Shown: positions 17,115-25,772, counted from the stretch's first letter. The stretch is DNA of 64,000 bases from Arenibacter sp. F26102 (GCF_023015865.1 NZ_JALKBC010000001.1:496001-560000), one strand, 5' to 3'. Notes: generated by a model not told the origin, from the sequence alone. Program-made: numbers and translations.

Positions 17115-18260
17115 TCAATTTATGAACGTATCAATTAATGTTGGATCTATTTTTACTTTTTTATTTGGTATTCTATACGAGACCGCAAAGTTGATAACAT
17201 AATCGGCAAAGGCGGCATCCCCGTTCCTTGGTTGACCTGTAACAATTTCAGTCTGCCTATCCGTAACACTTTGAGGTCTATTGCGTCTTAGGGCAAAAGG
17301 GACATTTAGATTTAATGTAAAATTCTGATGCATATATGCTATGCCGGGTTCTAAAGAGAGGACATTTCCTGGCCTACGAAAGCCTTCATTACCTCCAAGA
17401 ACATCTTTTACAGGTACGGCATCAAACCTGGCACCCAAGGAGGTAGAAATAACATTGGATAAGCTATAACTCAGACCTGTGCGAACTGAATATTGGTCAG
17501 GAACGGCCATAATGGCTTCATTTTCCAAAATAGGACTTAGTGTTTCCCTGAAGGTTCTGATGCCATTGGTTTCCCTGGGGTTAAACAGGTAGAAGCCACC
17601 ACCATAGGCAAATAGACCTGTGGCTATTTTCCGGTAAAATTGAAAATCGATAGTAAAGCCAAAACCACCATCCCCAGGTTGAATGGACTGATCAACAGGT
17701 CGCACTTCGGGGCTTCCTTCCGGGCCGACATTATAAAATACATCGGTTGCATTGTAGTTGCCTGTAGGTAGTTTTAAGCCTATTCCAAGGGCCATATTCC
17801 CACCTGAATGTTCAATGGGATCGAATAACCAATATCCTGCCCCGGCCCTAATATCGGCCAATCCCCGCGAAAAAGTACTATTTCTTTCTTCCCTGCCATG
17901 CTCATAAAGGGAAGATCGTGCATTTATTACGGTGGGTATGGTTATACTGGTGTAGAAGCGGTCAGAGATGCCATAGGTAAGGAAAAAGTCCCACGCATGG
18001 GAATGATTTATTACCTCGGTATTATTGGCAACCCTATCGGCCTCTTCCTCTGTGCCCCTAAAATGCCGAAAAGATTTGAAATATCTATAATTCATGCCGA
18101 TCTGAATGTCGCCCTTCCCAAGGAGATTGTTTTCCAGGCTATTGCCAACACAAGAGGAAAAATGTCTAATGGCCACACAGCCCTGGGCATCAATTCGATT
18201 GATATAAAATAGAAAAATTAACAAGGTGAACAAAATAAGTTTTGGTTGGGATGGTTTCAT
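17115..18260 (-). CDS. Outer-membrane beta-barrel protein, transporter-like
   Basis: 381-aa exported protein with a signal peptide (LILFTLLIFLFYINRIDAQ). The mature part is rich in alternating aromatic strands (QIGMNYRYFKSFRHF, GFGFTIDFQFYRKI, ENAVINFAVSYR-like ends) with a glycine-rich barrel pattern and a terminal aromatic strand. It resembles outer-membrane porin-like proteins annotated as phenol-degradation (MetA) pathway or transporter family. Cys28 and Cys37 could form a disulfide. The substrate is unknown; it stands alone between two copies of a direct repeat. Confidence 0.6.
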   Translation of the reverse strand: MKPSQPKLILFTLLIFLFYINRIDAQGCVAIRHFSSCVGNSLENNLLGKGDIQIGMNYRYFKSFRHFRGTEEEADRVANNTEVINHSHAWDFFLTYGISDRFYTSITIPTVINARSSLYEHGREERNSTFSRGLADIRAGAGYWLFDPIEHSGGNMALGIGLKLPTGNYNATDVFYNVGPEGSPEVRPVDQSIQPGDGGFGFTIDFQFYRKIATGLFAYGGGFYLFNPRETNGIRTFRETLSPILENEAIMAVPDQYSVRTGLSYSLSNVISTSLGARFDAVPVKDVLGGNEGFRRPGNVLSLEPGIAYMHQNFTLNLNVPFALRRNRPQSVTDRQTEIVTGQPRNGDAAFADYVINFAVSYRIPNKKVKIDPTLIDTFIN

Positions 18261-19051
18261 CTTTAGATTTTTAATTTCCGAAATCTATCGATTTACAACT
18301 TACGAATCATAATTATTATATGAATAAGACATTTTAACTCATGAAATCCCTCTTTTCATTGATGAAGCAAAAATCCATTTTGCAGTCCAAATCAAATTTA
18401 AAAAAGTGCCCAAATAATCTTATTGGTCCTATATTTATTATGATTTAGCCATTGTTCTTCCCCCATCATGGCGCGATTATTGTGACAATTCAAGGGAACC
18501 AAAACATGGAAATACTTGAGAAATCAACTATAACGACCAACTCACGCCACAATGCATTATAAATTGATCAAACATCTTAAACCGCGTTCTGTGAACTATT
18601 CTTTGCCTGAAATGGATAATCTTTACATGAATTGGAACAATTTTTAAAGGCAGCTCAAAATGAAATCCACAGATTAGGTAGCAGGTTGGACAGTTAATTT
18701 TGAGACCAAGAATATGGCTTTCGGCGTCCTTTTTTGTTTGGAAAGAGGATTAATACTGTACATTACTTAATAGTCTATTTAATTTTATTTCTGCCGGATA
18801 AAACTTGAACTTTCTAATCAATTCACAAATTTTCAACCATTTCCATGGTTTATATGGTATAGATTCCAAATCAAAATTTCACTATTAGGTCTAATAGCCC
18901 AAACCCATATTATCGACCACTAGTCTTTACCCGGGAAGGCCTGCAATTTTGAATTCACAAAAAATTACATCAATTGCAATCGTTTCTTTATGCTATTAGC
19001 GCGCACTCAACTTTTGGTCAGCTATAGTCATTTCCTTTAATTCTTCAACTG
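18261..19051. other. Intergenic stretch, nothing recognised
   Basis: About 790 bp with no supported gene. It contains the upstream regions of the minus-strand outer-membrane protein gene at one end and the 3' end of the GntR gene at the other. No clear hairpin or repeat was identified. Confidence 0.6.
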
Positions 19052-19759
19052 TCAATTATCCATATTATAGCAATATTCATACAACATATTGAAATGTATT
19101 TTCATTTTTTGCTCGGCCAATTGGGGGTCCTTAGCTTTAATGGCCTCATAGATATCAATATGCTCCCCAATTGCCGTGAATGCCCGATCCTTATCACAAA
19201 CATGGTATTTCTCGAAATTGGTAATGATTTCCGGCGTTATGATTAACATAAAGCGGTTCATGGTGCTATTACCGCTAGCCCTAGCAATTGCCAAATGGAA
19301 AAGTAGGTCCTCCTGTACGGCATTTCTATCGTCGCTGACCTTTTTTTTATAGGCTTCCATGGCATGCTCAATATGACTTAATTGCTCCAAGGTCCGTCGC
19401 TCCGCGGCTAATTTACAAGTCATAAGTTCCAATAATATCCGGGTCTCTACCAAGGATTTAAAATCAGGTTCCCGCAATCGCAATATATCTTCCAGCATAC
19501 CATCCATGGCTATTTGGCCAATGTCCGCAATGAATGTTCCACTTTGCGGTTTCGACTTTAATATTCCATAAAATTCTAGCAACTGAATAGCTTCCCGAAG
19601 ATTGTTTCTGGTTACATCGAATTTGTTGGACAACTCACGCTCGGAAGGAAGTTTGTCCCCCGGCTCTAAATTTTTAGAAATAATCAGTTCTCGGAGCTTA
19701 GAAATAATACCATTTTGAATCTCTCCGCCTTCATTTTTTGTAATGACTTCTAATTTCAT
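19052..19759 (-). CDS. GntR-family (FadR subgroup) transcriptional regulator
   Basis: 235-aa regulator. The N-terminal winged helix-turn-helix shows the GntR signature LEPGDKLPSERELSNKF with VTRNNLREAIQLLEFYGIL and SGTFI (about residues 30-80). The C-terminal all-helical FCD domain (from about 95) has the metal-ligand type histidines in LLFHLAIARASGN and GEHIDIYEAI. FadR-type regulators respond to small organic acids or sugar derivatives, but the ligand here is unknown. No target gene is adjacent; the nearest divergent gene is the BLUF-like one 657 bp away. Confidence 0.85.
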   Translation of the reverse strand: MKLEVITKNEGGEIQNGIISKLRELIISKNLEPGDKLPSERELSNKFDVTRNNLREAIQLLEFYGILKSKPQSGTFIADIGQIAMDGMLEDILRLREPDFKSLVETRILLELMTCKLAAERRTLEQLSHIEHAMEAYKKKVSDDRNAVQEDLLFHLAIARASGNSTMNRFMLIITPEIITNFEKYHVCDKDRAFTAIGEHIDIYEAIKAKDPQLAEQKMKIHFNMLYEYCYNMDN

Positions 19760-20416
19760 TTACTGATATATTTATAATTGGCTACCAGATTGGTCTACCA
19801 GATTGGCTCCTTAAAATTATAAAATAAACTTCTGCAAAAAAAAAATCATAACATCTTTAACATAAAGGTAACCGAGGGAGTTTTGATTCTTGAAGTGGTC
19901 AATAAGCCTTCATTATAACGATATTTTACAAAACCTTGATTTTTCGCCTTGCGGCTTATGGTCAGATAATATATTGAGTATGTGACGTAAGAGTGTTAAG
20001 TTTTTTTAGCTAGAAGAAGTTGAAGTCTTTAAGACTATATAGGACTGCGAAATGGTATTATTTGTTTGTCATGATTGGATAATTAATCATTATTTTCCGT
20101 CATTCACAACATACTTAGTCCAAAATTATCCCATTCTCAACATTTGAGGCTATTTGTGTGGTATTGGAATGCTTTTGTGGCAATAAAAATAACAAAGGCA
20201 TTACCATTTTTAAGGCAATTCAATTGATTCTTAAACAATCTGCAGGTAGTCAGAGTTGTTGACCTTTTAGTACTTCAGGTATTTCAATTTTCAGGGAAAC
20301 CAATAAACTATATTATAAGTGATAACCGAGCATTGCCCCATTAATGATAAATATCATATATTTATAATGCGTAGTTTTATAGATTAGCATTTAATAACCA
20401 ACCAAAATATTGAATA
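19760..20416. other. Intergenic stretch, nothing recognised
   Basis: About 650 bp between the divergent GntR and BLUF-like genes. A short tandem duplication (TGGCTACCAGATTGG followed by TCTACCAGATTGG, about 19780-19807) lies directly upstream of the GntR gene and could be an operator. No gene was supported. Confidence 0.55.
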
Positions 20417-20851
20417 TTGTTTCTAGAACTAGCATACTCTTCCAAGGCCGTTCCTAACCTTTGTGATAAGGACATTCAAGCAATCCAAAGTACTTCAAGC
20501 AAATGGAACGTAAAGAATGACATATCTGGATGCCTTATTTTCCACAAACAATATTTTGTAGGAATATTGGTAGGCAATGAAAGAATTGTAAGAGGACTCT
20601 TTTTAGATCTCGCATCGGACCTTAGACATACCGATATCACCTTGCTCGCCAAAGAAAATACCCCCTGGAGGCAATTCGATAATTGGAACATGATATTCCA
20701 GGTTGGGAGTAACAAAACTAAGTTCTTACCGACCGGAAAACTTTATAAGAACAATATTATAGGCCTAGCCCAAATTGTAGAAAAACGAACTTACACTTCG
20801 AGGATTTTCTGGAATTCCGTAATAGAATTAATGAATGACAAATCGGCCTGA
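20417..20851 (+). CDS. Degenerate BLUF-domain protein
   Basis: 144-aa single-domain protein related to BLUF flavin photoreceptors. Conserved positions include Tyr7 (LAYSS), Asn31, the ISGCLIFH strand, DLASDLRHTDITLL, and Trp90 with Met92 (NWNMIF). The glutamine essential for the BLUF photocycle (FxQxLEG) is replaced by Gly49 (FVGILVG), so normal light signalling is unlikely even if flavin binds. The frame has no ATG; TTG at 20417 is the only start that leaves the family's N-terminal strand intact, with a stop three codons upstream. It lies on accessory DNA and ends 11 bp before copy B of a direct repeat. Confidence 0.75.
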   Translation: MFLELAYSSKAVPNLCDKDIQAIQSTSSKWNVKNDISGCLIFHKQYFVGILVGNERIVRGLFLDLASDLRHTDITLLAKENTPWRQFDNWNMIFQVGSNKTKFLPTGKLYKNNIIGLAQIVEKRTYTSRIFWNSVIELMNDKSA

Positions 20852-20862
20852 TTACATGTTCG

Positions 20863-20957
20863 TAATTCGATTTTATTAACGTTTATCTGTCAGAACACTA
20901 TAAAATCGTATCAGGATCGATGCGCAAAGTTTTTGTAAGATTTAGGGTTAAAACGGT
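20863..20957. repeat. 95-bp direct repeat, copy B
   Basis: Second copy of the repeat at 16206-16300, same orientation, 4.66 kb apart. The conserved blocks are TAATTCGATTTTATTA, CTATAAAATCG and TGCGCAAAGTTTTTGTAAGATTT. The inverted-repeat part is slightly less perfect than in copy A. Confidence 0.7.
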
Positions 20958-21274
20958 CTAAATTTTCTTAAAAATGGGTTGTATGTAATTTGTGGTTAAC
21001 ATGAGGCTGCAATTGAGATATAGTTGTCACCTAGAAGTAATTGGCACAGAATAGCTTTAAGTAGGCTTTTGTAAGTAGTTAAAAGTAAAACCCTAAAGTC
21101 AGAGCCATGGGACCTCACAGGATAACAGGAAATACACTAAAGGGTTTTTGTAAATTTATTGAAAGTCAAGGTATTTATCAATATGAATTAAAATCAATAT
21201 CCAACAATACATTTATTTTTTAGAAACTATGTAGGTTGCCAACCTAAATCATGCCTATCCGACCAGTTCATGGA
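20958..21274. other. Intergenic stretch after repeat copy B
   Basis: About 315 bp with no supported gene or clear structure, lying at the 3' side of the convergent toxin gene. Confidence 0.5.
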
Positions 21275-21580
21275 TTATTCGTTCTCATCCATCAATCTTT
21301 CTGGGTTCCTTAGGGTATCAAAGATCCTTAAAATGATAATCTTTCCCTTCTCTTCTTTGTAGATTAGTTTGTAGTGCCTAACCACAATCCTCCTATAATT
21401 GGGGTTAATGTCGTCCTTTTGGTATTGTTCGGCGTAGGTAACTCCTTTACTTGCTTGGATCAGGTCAGCTTTGACATTCGCTGCGCCTTGTGGGGTCTTC
21501 TTTTCGTATTTCAGGTAATCGTGTATCTGTTTCAACTGGGTCTTTGCCTTGTCGGTCCACTCGGTCTTGAGTTTTGCCAT
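21275..21580 (-). CDS. RelE/ParE-family toxin
   Basis: 101-aa toxin of a type II toxin-antitoxin pair. The fold is indicated by an N-terminal helical part (EWTDKAKTQLKQIHDYL) and by strands RRIVVRHYKLIYKEEKGKIIILRIFDTLRNPERL, whose basic residues and C-terminal RIFDTLRNP stretch match the RelE/ParE superfamily. It would either cleave mRNA at the ribosome or inhibit gyrase; the sequence does not decide. Its ATG shares one base with the antitoxin stop (TAATG), so the two are translationally coupled. Confidence 0.85.
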   Translation of the reverse strand: MAKLKTEWTDKAKTQLKQIHDYLKYEKKTPQGAANVKADLIQASKGVTYAEQYQKDDINPNYRRIVVRHYKLIYKEEKGKIIILRIFDTLRNPERLMDENE

Positions 21581-21828
21581 TACCAGTTTTGCGATTCTTT
21601 TTCTAGGTCTTCGACCGATGTAAGTTCGCCTCTTTGAATTTCTGTTTCGGCATCCACAAGTTCCTGATTGTACTGCTTCCTAGTCAAAGGTTTTCCATCA
21701 ACGGTATAAGCTACAATTCCATCTTCTTCATGGTAGCTTTCCACCAGCGCCTTTATCATTTTGAGAAGCCTATTGTCTGCTGTATCAATATAGTTCTGTA
21801 CGCTCTGTTTTAAATCCAAACTTGCCAT
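21580..21828 (-). CDS. Antitoxin of RelE/ParE pair
   Basis: 82-aa acidic protein encoded just upstream of the toxin gene. An N-terminal amphipathic helix (DLKQSVQNYIDTADNRLLKMIKALVES) would serve dimerisation. The middle EEDGIVAYTVDGKPLTRKQYNQELVDAE and the acidic tail would wrap the toxin. This pattern is common for antitoxins of Bacteroidota RelE/ParE modules. Such pairs typically repress their own promoter. Location next to a mobile module fits a stabilisation role. Confidence 0.75.
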   Translation of the reverse strand: MASLDLKQSVQNYIDTADNRLLKMIKALVESYHEEDGIVAYTVDGKPLTRKQYNQELVDAETEIQRGELTSVEDLEKESQNW

Positions 21829-22534
21829 GTTACCAGTGTTTTTACATAATAAAGATACAAATTCCGTTCCATTGATTTTAATTTATCGGCTTTAAGTGGG
21901 GAGAAGATTAGTCATTCCGGGCAAATATCCCTTATTTGCCTACATAGACTATTACATATTGGGCCTGAAATTGGAAAGAATTGAAAATAATGAACCATAA
22001 AGAAATTGGGTATTTTTAGTGTGTGGAAACAGAAAAAAGTAGTTTAAGAACGGAAAGATAAATCCGACAGAAACCAAAGTTAATAACAAATTAGATTATG
22101 TAGCAATTCAGAATAGTATCATTTATATCCATTTGACTACATTTGTAAAGACGGAATAAAAATCCTCAAAAAAGTTCACAAATCGTCAACATTTGAAACT
22201 GAAAAAATGCAAATCCCCTTAAAATAAGGGGCTCACAGAAAGAAGTTCGATTCTTGGTGAGGTCACGAACCAAAGGTGCGCAGCACCGAAAGCGATAGCT
22301 TTTTGAATCGAAGCCTGTGCTGAGCGTAGCCGAAGTGATTCTTGGAGAGGTCACATGTGGGAGGATGCAACGTTGTTCAACATTTAGATTTCAACTATTG
22401 AAAAGAGGATTTTCCTGAGTAGAGTCCTAGGAATCCCACTTCTGATAGCATCTTAGTACTGCATATTGCGTATTATGGGTTAGACTCGCCCATTGTTCTT
22501 GCAACAAGTTTAGAATTACTTAAATTTACTGCTT
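21829..22534. other. Intergenic stretch with repeat-like sequence
   Basis: About 700 bp without a supported gene. It contains a CCCCTT/AAGGGG hairpin (22215-22231), two near-identical 18-bp words (22249 and 22337), and the sequence CTGTGCTGAGCGTAGCCGAA near 22315, which resembles dispersed intergenic repeats of many Bacteroidota genomes. Confidence 0.55.
22249..22354. repeat. Short direct repeats flanking a dispersed-repeat-like core
   Basis: GATTCTTGGTGAGGTCAC (22249-22266) and GATTCTTGGAGAGGTCAC (22337-22354) differ at one base and lie 88 bp apart. Between them are GGTGCGCAGCACC, a near-palindrome, and a TTCGAAGCC/GTAGCCGAAG stretch. This looks like an intergenic repeat unit that has inserted or duplicated. 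Confidence 0.5.
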
Positions 22535-22978
22535 ATGGAAAAGAGCAAAATCAAAAATGTATTTGTACCAGGGGCAATAAGCCCAGAGTTTATAGCCAAT
22601 TCCATTGCAAAACACCAATCCAAAACAACTATTGGAGCCCATGATATCTTTTTGGGCCAGGTAAGGGCAGATCTAATTGACGGGCAGCAAGTGGCCGCCA
22701 TAGAATATTCCGCCTATGAGGAAATGGCCAATCAGAAATTCCACGAGATCAGGGAGGCTACTTTTGCCAAGTTTAACTTAAGCTGTATGCATATATATCA
22801 CAGTTTGGGTAAGGTTAAAGTGGGGGAAATATGTTTGTTCGTTTTTGTTTCCTCTGCACATAGAAAAGAAGTTTTTGATGCCTTGCACCATGTTGTAGAG
22901 GAAATTAAGAATCAGGTCCCTATTTTTGGGAAGGAGCTTTTTGAGGACGACTCCTATCAATGGAAAGTAAATAAATAG
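22535..22978 (+). CDS. moaE: Molybdopterin synthase catalytic subunit MoaE
   Basis: 147-aa large subunit of molybdopterin synthase, which inserts dithiolene sulfurs into precursor Z using thiocarboxylated MoaD. Family landmarks: HDIFLGQVRAD, IEYSAYEEMA, HIYHSLGKVKVGEICLFVFVSSAHRKEVFDA and IKNQVPIFGKELFED. Lys125 matches one active-site lysine, but the second, usually in PxWK, aligns with Gly132 with Lys133 next to it. It is followed by moaC after 2 bp; the other moa genes are not in the window. Confidence 0.92.
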   Translation: MEKSKIKNVFVPGAISPEFIANSIAKHQSKTTIGAHDIFLGQVRADLIDGQQVAAIEYSAYEEMANQKFHEIREATFAKFNLSCMHIYHSLGKVKVGEICLFVFVSSAHRKEVFDALHHVVEEIKNQVPIFGKELFEDDSYQWKVNK

Positions 22979-22980
22979 AG

Positions 22981-23412
22981 ATGGTAGATATCACCCATAA
23001 AAAATCCACTTTACGTACGGCAATAGCCCAAGCTATAGTACAAGTTAGTTCTGAAGATACCATAGTTGCCATAAAAAATAAAACAGTGCCCAAAGGCGAT
23101 GTTTTTGCCATGAGCAAGGCTGCCGGTTTGTTGGGGGTGAAAAAGACAGCAGACCTATTGCCTGACTGCCACCCGTTGCCTATAGAATACACAGATATTT
23201 CTTATGCCATTGATGGCCTACTGATTACTGTTTTAGTTACTGTAAAGACCATCTACAAAACAGGGGTAGAGGTAGAGGCCATGCACGGGGCAAGCATAGT
23301 AGCACTAAATATGTACGATATGTTGAAGCCTATAGACAAAGGCATAGAAATACAGAATATTAAATTATTGGGAAAAACGGGAGGGAAGTCCGATATAGGC
23401 ACCGTACAGTAA
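22981..23412 (+). CDS. moaC: Cyclic pyranopterin monophosphate synthase MoaC
   Basis: 143-aa enzyme that converts the MoaA product to cyclic pyranopterin monophosphate in molybdenum cofactor synthesis. Family residues are visible: MVDITHKKSTLRTA, KGDVFAMSKAAGLLGVKKTADLLPDCHPL, GVEVEAMHGASIVALNMYDMLKPIDKG and KTGGKSDIG, which include the catalytic Lys and the DK pair. It is co-transcribed with moaE, 2 bp upstream. Its presence implies molybdoenzymes elsewhere in the genome. Confidence 0.95.
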   Translation: MVDITHKKSTLRTAIAQAIVQVSSEDTIVAIKNKTVPKGDVFAMSKAAGLLGVKKTADLLPDCHPLPIEYTDISYAIDGLLITVLVTVKTIYKTGVEVEAMHGASIVALNMYDMLKPIDKGIEIQNIKLLGKTGGKSDIGTVQ

Positions 23413-23457
23413 TCCATTCATTAAATAATTTAACAGCTTATTAAGAGAATCTCTTTA

Positions 23458-23465
23458 TATCTTTG
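23458..23465 (+). promoter_or_regulatory. Bacteroidota -7 promoter element TATCTTTG
   Basis: TATCTTTG fits the TAnnTTTG -7 consensus of Bacteroidota. It ends only 4 bp before the ATG at 23470, so transcription would begin at or within the start codon and give a leaderless or nearly leaderless mRNA. No good -33 TTTG was seen at the expected distance. Confidence 0.5.
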
Positions 23466-23469
23466 TGGT

Positions 23470-23844
23470 ATGAAAAAAACAAGTTACTTGCTTTTTTTTA
23501 AGTTTCTAGTTCTTATACTTTTCTTAGGTATAGGCCAAACTTCTTTGGCTAGCCCCAATACCGGTTTGGAGTCCAAGGTTGAGGTGACTGGGGAAATTCA
23601 AGCGGACCATCATTTAAATTATGAGGGACAGTCTACTTCCCATGACATGGTTATGGTGGAAGGGAATTATCAAATACCTTCTGTAAATGAGCTAAGGCCC
23701 AATTTTAACTCAATTTATGCCAACAGTTTAATTGACCTAGTTGAGGTGAATGGCAAAGGGTATTTATTCCTAAATGGGGGTGTCCATATTATTCCAAGTT
23801 TGGACGGACTTACCATGATTTACCCCTTTCATACCTTTTTGTAA
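23470..23844 (+). CDS. Secreted protein of unknown function
   Basis: 124-aa protein with a clear N-terminal signal (FFKFLVLILFLGIGQTSLAS, cleavage near residue 28). The mature part is short, acidic in the first half, and has no motif I recognise; two segments (SVNELRPNFNSIYAN and LVEVNGKGYLFLNGGVHIIP) look like exported beta structure. It stands alone between moaC and a membrane-anchored protein gene, with a promoter element almost touching the start. Confidence 0.6.
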   Translation: MKKTSYLLFFKFLVLILFLGIGQTSLASPNTGLESKVEVTGEIQADHHLNYEGQSTSHDMVMVEGNYQIPSVNELRPNFNSIYANSLIDLVEVNGKGYLFLNGGVHIIPSLDGLTMIYPFHTFL

Positions 23845-23965
23845 ATTATTCCATTTGTGAACATTCGATTCCAAAATAACCAATTTTGGAAGTTTTTCCG
23901 TACCCGACATTGGCTTTGGTAAGCGGGAAGTAATTTGTAAGTGAAATAATTTAAAAATAAATAAA

Positions 23966-24475
23966 ATGAATACATCAATGTGGATAGTATCCGCTTTATT
24001 GGTACTCTGTACCGTATTGCCTTTTGTAATACTTAATAAATCAGGAAAAGGGGATTTAAAAATAATGTCCAATGAAATCAAAAAATTAATGAATGAATCC
24101 AAGCTGAAATTCAATTTAAAGGAAAGTTGGGGGAATTCTTTTATTGGTCTCGATTCAGATAATAAGGCGCTTATCTTCTCTAAGGTATTTGATGGTGTTG
24201 TGGCACTGGAAAACATAAATCTTAATGATGTGCTTAATGCAAAGATTGTTAAGAAGACCCACGTGGCAAAAACCCAGAATAAGAAGGAGACCGTCTTGGA
24301 AAGAATGGATCTGGAAATTAAGTTTTTAGATGAATCGAGGGAGGTTAAAATTCTTAATTTTTATGATATAGAGAGCATCTATATCGAGGATTATGAGCTA
24401 AGACGCGCCGAAAAATGGATTGCTGCCATTAATGGGGCGGTAGCAACATCCTTAAATAGAGCTAAAGTGGCATAA
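23966..24475 (+). CDS. Membrane-anchored conserved protein
   Basis: 169-aa protein with one N-terminal membrane span (SMWIVSALLVLCTVLPFVIL) and a cytoplasmic domain from about residue 30. The domain is mixed alpha/beta (FNLKESWGNSFIGLDSDNKALIF and LEIKFLDESREVKILNFYD) and ends with an amphipathic helix. It resembles small conserved flavobacterial proteins of unknown role, perhaps PH-domain-like. A terminator follows. Confidence 0.6.
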   Translation: MNTSMWIVSALLVLCTVLPFVILNKSGKGDLKIMSNEIKKLMNESKLKFNLKESWGNSFIGLDSDNKALIFSKVFDGVVALENINLNDVLNAKIVKKTHVAKTQNKKETVLERMDLEIKFLDESREVKILNFYDIESIYIEDYELRRAEKWIAAINGAVATSLNRAKVA

Positions 24476-24495
24476 CTATTATAAAATGAGCAAGG

Positions 24496-24550
24496 AATAG
24501 CCTAGGTACTGGAGGAGTTAATTTTTTCTTCAGGCCTGGGCTATTTTTAT
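24496..24550. terminator. Terminator between convergent genes
   Basis: AATAGCCTAGG (24496-24506) pairs with CCTGGGCTATT (24535-24545) with one G-T type mismatch, and an inner CTGGAGGA/TTCTTCAG stem extends it. A T-rich tract follows on the plus strand. It ends the plus-strand gene and may also serve the convergent minus-strand gene. Confidence 0.65.
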
Positions 24551-24584
24551 TTATCGAAATAAATATGATAATAGATCAGGACTG

Positions 24585-25313
24585 TTATTTGGCAATCCTT
24601 TTGGACCATATTTCGTTTAAGGGATCACCCTTACTGCTTTTGCCAGTATGGTACCAGTCATTGCCGTTCAATTCATAATTAAAGGACAAAGTTGCTCCAA
24701 CACGGGAATTGTCCCTTGAAAAGTACGCTATATTTTCTGTGTATTTGCCATTGGTAGCGTCATAGGTTCCGCCCCCACAACCAAAAAACTCAAAGGTTTC
24801 GGTGTTGTAGGCAATCCATTGAAAATGCCCGTTCAATAAATATTTCATGGTCTTTCGTGGTCGCGAAGTATCCCTTCTTTCTTCTCCTTGGTCCGTTACC
24901 CTTCCTGTGATGAGCCACTTGCCATCAAGATCCTGAGGGCCATAGCTAGTGGCGGTAAAGATCATTTGCGTAGGTTTCTCCAGAATCAGAGTCCCATTTT
25001 TTATCTTAAAAGGTATTTGTAAGTTGGAAATGTTATCTTTTTTATAATTGGAATTAAATTCCAATTGTACCATTAGGGTATTGTCATTGATGGTATAGAA
25101 TCCTCCCAAGGTTTTTATAAACTCTGCAGGAGATTCTCGATAAATGGTATGGACAAAATAGTCGGAGTCCAATTTCAACTCGTGGTGAAGTGTTCCATCA
25201 CTACTTTTTTCCTCATAATGATAGACGTTTTCCGGTATTTGAGCCTCAATTTTGCCGGAAAAAAACAGCAGTACAACAAGACCTACAAAAACACTGAATT
25301 TTTTTAACTCCAT
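24585..25313 (-). CDS. Secreted lipocalin-like protein
   Basis: 242-aa protein with a signal peptide (FVGLVVLLFFSGKIEAQ). The mature part is a predicted beta-barrel of the lipocalin-like kind: YFVHTIYRESPAEFIKTLGGFYTI, LDGKWLITGRVTDQ and TMKYLLNGHFQWIAYNTETFEFFGCGGGTYDATNGKYTENI. This GHFQWIAY...GCGGGTY pattern is shared by conserved exported proteins of Bacteroidota with unknown ligand. The catalytic or transport role is unknown. Confidence 0.6.
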   Translation of the reverse strand: MELKKFSVFVGLVVLLFFSGKIEAQIPENVYHYEEKSSDGTLHHELKLDSDYFVHTIYRESPAEFIKTLGGFYTINDNTLMVQLEFNSNYKKDNISNLQIPFKIKNGTLILEKPTQMIFTATSYGPQDLDGKWLITGRVTDQGEERRDTSRPRKTMKYLLNGHFQWIAYNTETFEFFGCGGGTYDATNGKYTENIAYFSRDNSRVGATLSFNYELNGNDWYHTGKSSKGDPLNEIWSKRIAK

Positions 25314-25527
25314 GGGTACTTTGTTTTTGTTTAAAAATAGTCAAGAAAAGGTTAAAAATCAACACATTAAATTTATTTTTTAGTTAATTTTTTACAATTG
25401 ATCAAATTCATTTTGAACTTCGACTTAAAATTTTTTAAAACGCTTGTTTTTTCATTTTTTTTGTTTTCATTTGTCACGTCAAATTAGCTTTAAATTTTGT
25501 TTGCCTAATAGCAACTTGTGGAGTACA

Positions 25528-25695
25528 ATGAACCGTAGTTATAATTTTGGGATTCTGGAAACAGAAAGATTCAGACCACTGAAATTTAGTATAGGTAACC
25601 AAAATTTACTTGGTATTCCAAATTTCTCTTCTATCGTGAGCAGTCAGCACGACTATTTTTTTATACCAACGACCGAAAAGCAGATAATTGTTTAA
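25528..25695 (+). CDS. Possible 55-aa small protein
   Basis: A short frame beginning MNRSYNFGILETERFRPLKF and ending TTEKQIIV lies in the 459-bp gap before the arginine decarboxylase gene. Its composition is protein-like rather than low complexity, but no motif is recognised and the rest of the gap is AT-rich. It could be a leader peptide for the polyamine operon or a chance frame. Confidence 0.25.
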   Translation: MNRSYNFGILETERFRPLKFSIGNQNLLGIPNFSSIVSSQHDYFFIPTTEKQIIV

Positions 25696-25772
25696 AGATT
25701 TAGTTATAATTCCGCACATTATTTGCATTTGGCGCTGCTATTTACTTATTTACAATTCATATATTTATTTTA

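Noticed and set aside
17898..18212. 104-aa plus-strand frame
   Set aside because: Antisense to the 5' part of the outer-membrane protein gene, which has a signal peptide and barrel-like strands.
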